From the NCBI GenBank assembly GCA_039918235.1, contig JBDSHZ010000148.1:1-25522 (forward strand): a stretch of DNA of 25,522 bases. The letters are read 5' to 3'. Source of the stretch: Pseudopedobacter sp039918235 (GTDB lineage Bacteria > Bacteroidota > Bacteroidia > Sphingobacteriales > Sphingobacteriaceae). Below are positions 24,356 through 25,522 of this stretch, in pieces. Within the stretch, counting starts at the first letter, position 1, and each line of letters begins with the position of its first letter. Below the pieces are notes generated by a model. That model worked only from the letters and a program-made list of their open reading frames with translations, did no database searches and was not told where the DNA came from. A program made the position numbers and the translations under genes.

Positions 24356-25522
24356 ATGCGGAACACTTCTCGTCAGTTTTTTGTACAAGCCACCAAAAGT
24401 AAAGTGATCATCGGATTTTTGTTAGCTGGTATGGCCCTCCTAACAGCTTGGGGAATTAGCAATTTCGTCTTTAAAGAAATGTTGGTGACTGTAGACCAGC
24501 TATCCTCACCTAACGACAAACTGCTGATTGTAAGCAGGCTTTCTGAAAAAATATCAAGACTTGATCAGGTTCAACGCAACAAAGCTTTTAACAATGCCTT
24601 ACAGTACGACAGTTTCTTTAAAGAATCTAAGGAAATAAAATTGAGCTTAGATACACTGATTAATCTCTATAAAAAGGATGAAACTCAGATGGCGAGGTTA
24701 AAATCATTAAAAAAACTTGTCTCAGACCGAGACCAGCAATTCATCAAATACCTTAAAGTAAGAGACAACCTCATCAATACCACCTCTCTGTCTAAGGAAG
24801 TGGAAAAACTGACTGAACTGGTTAAAAATAATGATTGGCCCACTGATAGTGCCGTTACCACTGAAAAAAAAACCACCACTACTACGGTAGTGCCTACAGA
24901 AATTAAGTCTAAAGGGCTTTTAAATAAATTATTTGGCAAACGGAATACTGAAGCGTACAAGATTATTGAGGAACAACTACAGATAAAAACAGATAAGTTA
25001 AATTCAGTATCAGAGGATAGCCTCAGCAATAAAATTGGTATTGCATTAGTAAACCTTGAAAAAGAACAACAAGAAAAGAGCAACAAATTTATAAACGAAG
25101 AAGCAGACCTTAACACTGCCAGCAATCAGCTTACCTTACAAATGCTGAAAATACTGAAAGATGTAGAATCAGAAGTGTTAGCAAAGGCTGGTTTAAATGG
25201 AGCAAATGCGAAGCAGGTCTTAAAAGAAGGCATCCAGCAAACGACCAAAGTGTTAATAGTTTTTTTAATTCTTACCCTAATTTTACTTTATGTTATTCTA
25301 TCAGACATTTCGAAAAGCAATCGTTATCGCCTGGCATTAGAAAAAACGAAAGAGGAAGCAGAACACCATGCCGAAGCAAAACAAAGGTTCCTTTCAAATA
25401 TCAGTCATGAGATTAGAACTCCCTTACAGTCAATCATTGGCTATTCTGAACAATTAATGCTCCACGGAAGCAACAATAAAAAGGAGGTTGATGCTATCCA
25501 ACGGTCATCAAACCACTTGCTT
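24356..25522 (+). CDS. membrane histidine kinase, 3' end outside window
   Basis: An open frame from ATG at 24356 to the window end, 389 codons, incomplete. Order: short cytosolic start, membrane helix 17-37 (VIIGFLLAGMALLTAWGISN), a 260-residue helical extracytoplasmic region rich in Lys, Glu and Gln with a Thr-rich insert (EKKTTTTTVVPT, 170-181), second membrane helix 299-317, a short coiled linker (EKTKEEAEHHAEAKQRF) and HisKA with SNISHEIRTPLQSIIGYSEQ, phospho-acceptor His351. The ATP-binding domain and any receiver domain lie beyond the window. The sensor region resembles helical-bundle sensors but I recognise no named domain. It probably works through an attached or neighbouring response regulator. 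Start chosen as the first ATG in frame, with an A-rich leader and hydrophobic segment right after. Confidence 0.93.
   Translation, partial: MRNTSRQFFVQATKSKVIIGFLLAGMALLTAWGISNFVFKEMLVTVDQLSSPNDKLLIVSRLSEKISRLDQVQRNKAFNNALQYDSFFKESKEIKLSLDTLINLYKKDETQMARLKSLKKLVSDRDQQFIKYLKVRDNLINTTSLSKEVEKLTELVKNNDWPTDSAVTTEKKTTTTTVVPTEIKSKGLLNKLFGKRNTEAYKIIEEQLQIKTDKLNSVSEDSLSNKIGIALVNLEKEQQEKSNKFINEEADLNTASNQLTLQMLKILKDVESEVLAKAGLNGANAKQVLKEGIQQTTKVLIVFLILTLILLYVILSDISKSNRYRLALEKTKEEAEHHAEAKQRFLSNISHEIRTPLQSIIGYSEQLMLHGSNNKKEVDAIQRSSNHLL

Noticed and set aside
24247..24406. Plus-strand frame reading IIVPFYDAIADIGRNG before the kinase
   Set aside because: No start codon, overlaps the kinase start out of frame and competes with an open frame on the other strand.
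24685..25125. 146-codon minus-strand ORF
   Set aside because: It is antisense to the histidine kinase frame, whose membrane helices and HisKA motif are clear; the antisense product is Ser/Leu/Phe-rich without any motif.
1..25522. CRISPR array, tRNA, rRNA, integrase or intact transposase
   Set aside because: Reading the gaps on both strands gave no regularly spaced long repeats, no tRNA-like arms and no recombinase or transposase motif.

Overview
The window looks like a chromosomal segment of a Bacteroidota bacterium, most likely Sphingobacteriaceae (Pedobacter-like). This rests on a SusC/SusD pair, a hybrid two-component regulator (HTCS) with an AraC-type output domain, lipoproteins with a Cys-Lys-Lys start, an AT-rich genome style and a near absence of Shine-Dalgarno sequences. 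The genus is inferred, not proven. I see no tRNA, rRNA, CRISPR array or intact insertion sequence.

Region 1 (about 212-14943, all minus strand) is one nutrient-uptake style locus. In transcription order it holds an HTCS sensor/regulator (10774-14943), a SusC-type TonB-dependent transporter, a SusD-type surface lipoprotein, a rho-independent terminator, a very large FG-GAP/VCBS lipoprotein with an ASPIC/UnbV domain, a truncated DUF1080 (3-keto-disaccharide hydrolase type) secreted remnant, and a vanadium-haloperoxidase/PAP2-family lipoprotein. It has the control and import parts of a polysaccharide utilization locus but no recognisable glycoside hydrolase. Two 11-bp direct repeats exactly 21 bp apart lie between the HTCS gene and susC and are good candidates for the regulator's binding site. 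A decayed response-regulator receiver gene (1-217, plus strand) abuts the far end.

Region 2 (14944-16240) is a 1.3-kb stretch of gene debris: an intact 58-codon ORF, an upstream gene broken by stops and a frameshift in the same reading frame, a stop-bounded frame with a prepilin-like GFTLLE motif, a perfect palindrome and spaced GTTGAT repeats. None is assignable to a known system with confidence.

Region 3 (16241-21027, minus strand) is a polyphosphate cluster: polyphosphate kinase (ppk1), a short Ppx/GppA phosphatase and a two-domain sulfurtransferase are packed with gaps of 5 and 7 nt and surely form one operon. Just upstream, behind its own terminator, is a very lysine-rich protein with an amphipathic first half and a histone H1-like tail.

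Region 4 (21100-25522) is housekeeping: a YajQ-family protein (plus), a convergent conserved protein of unknown function whose stop codon overlaps that of yajQ, a small heat-shock protein with an unusually strong ribosome binding site, a divergent YbgC-like acyl-CoA thioesterase, and the first 389 codons of a membrane histidine kinase that runs off the window end.
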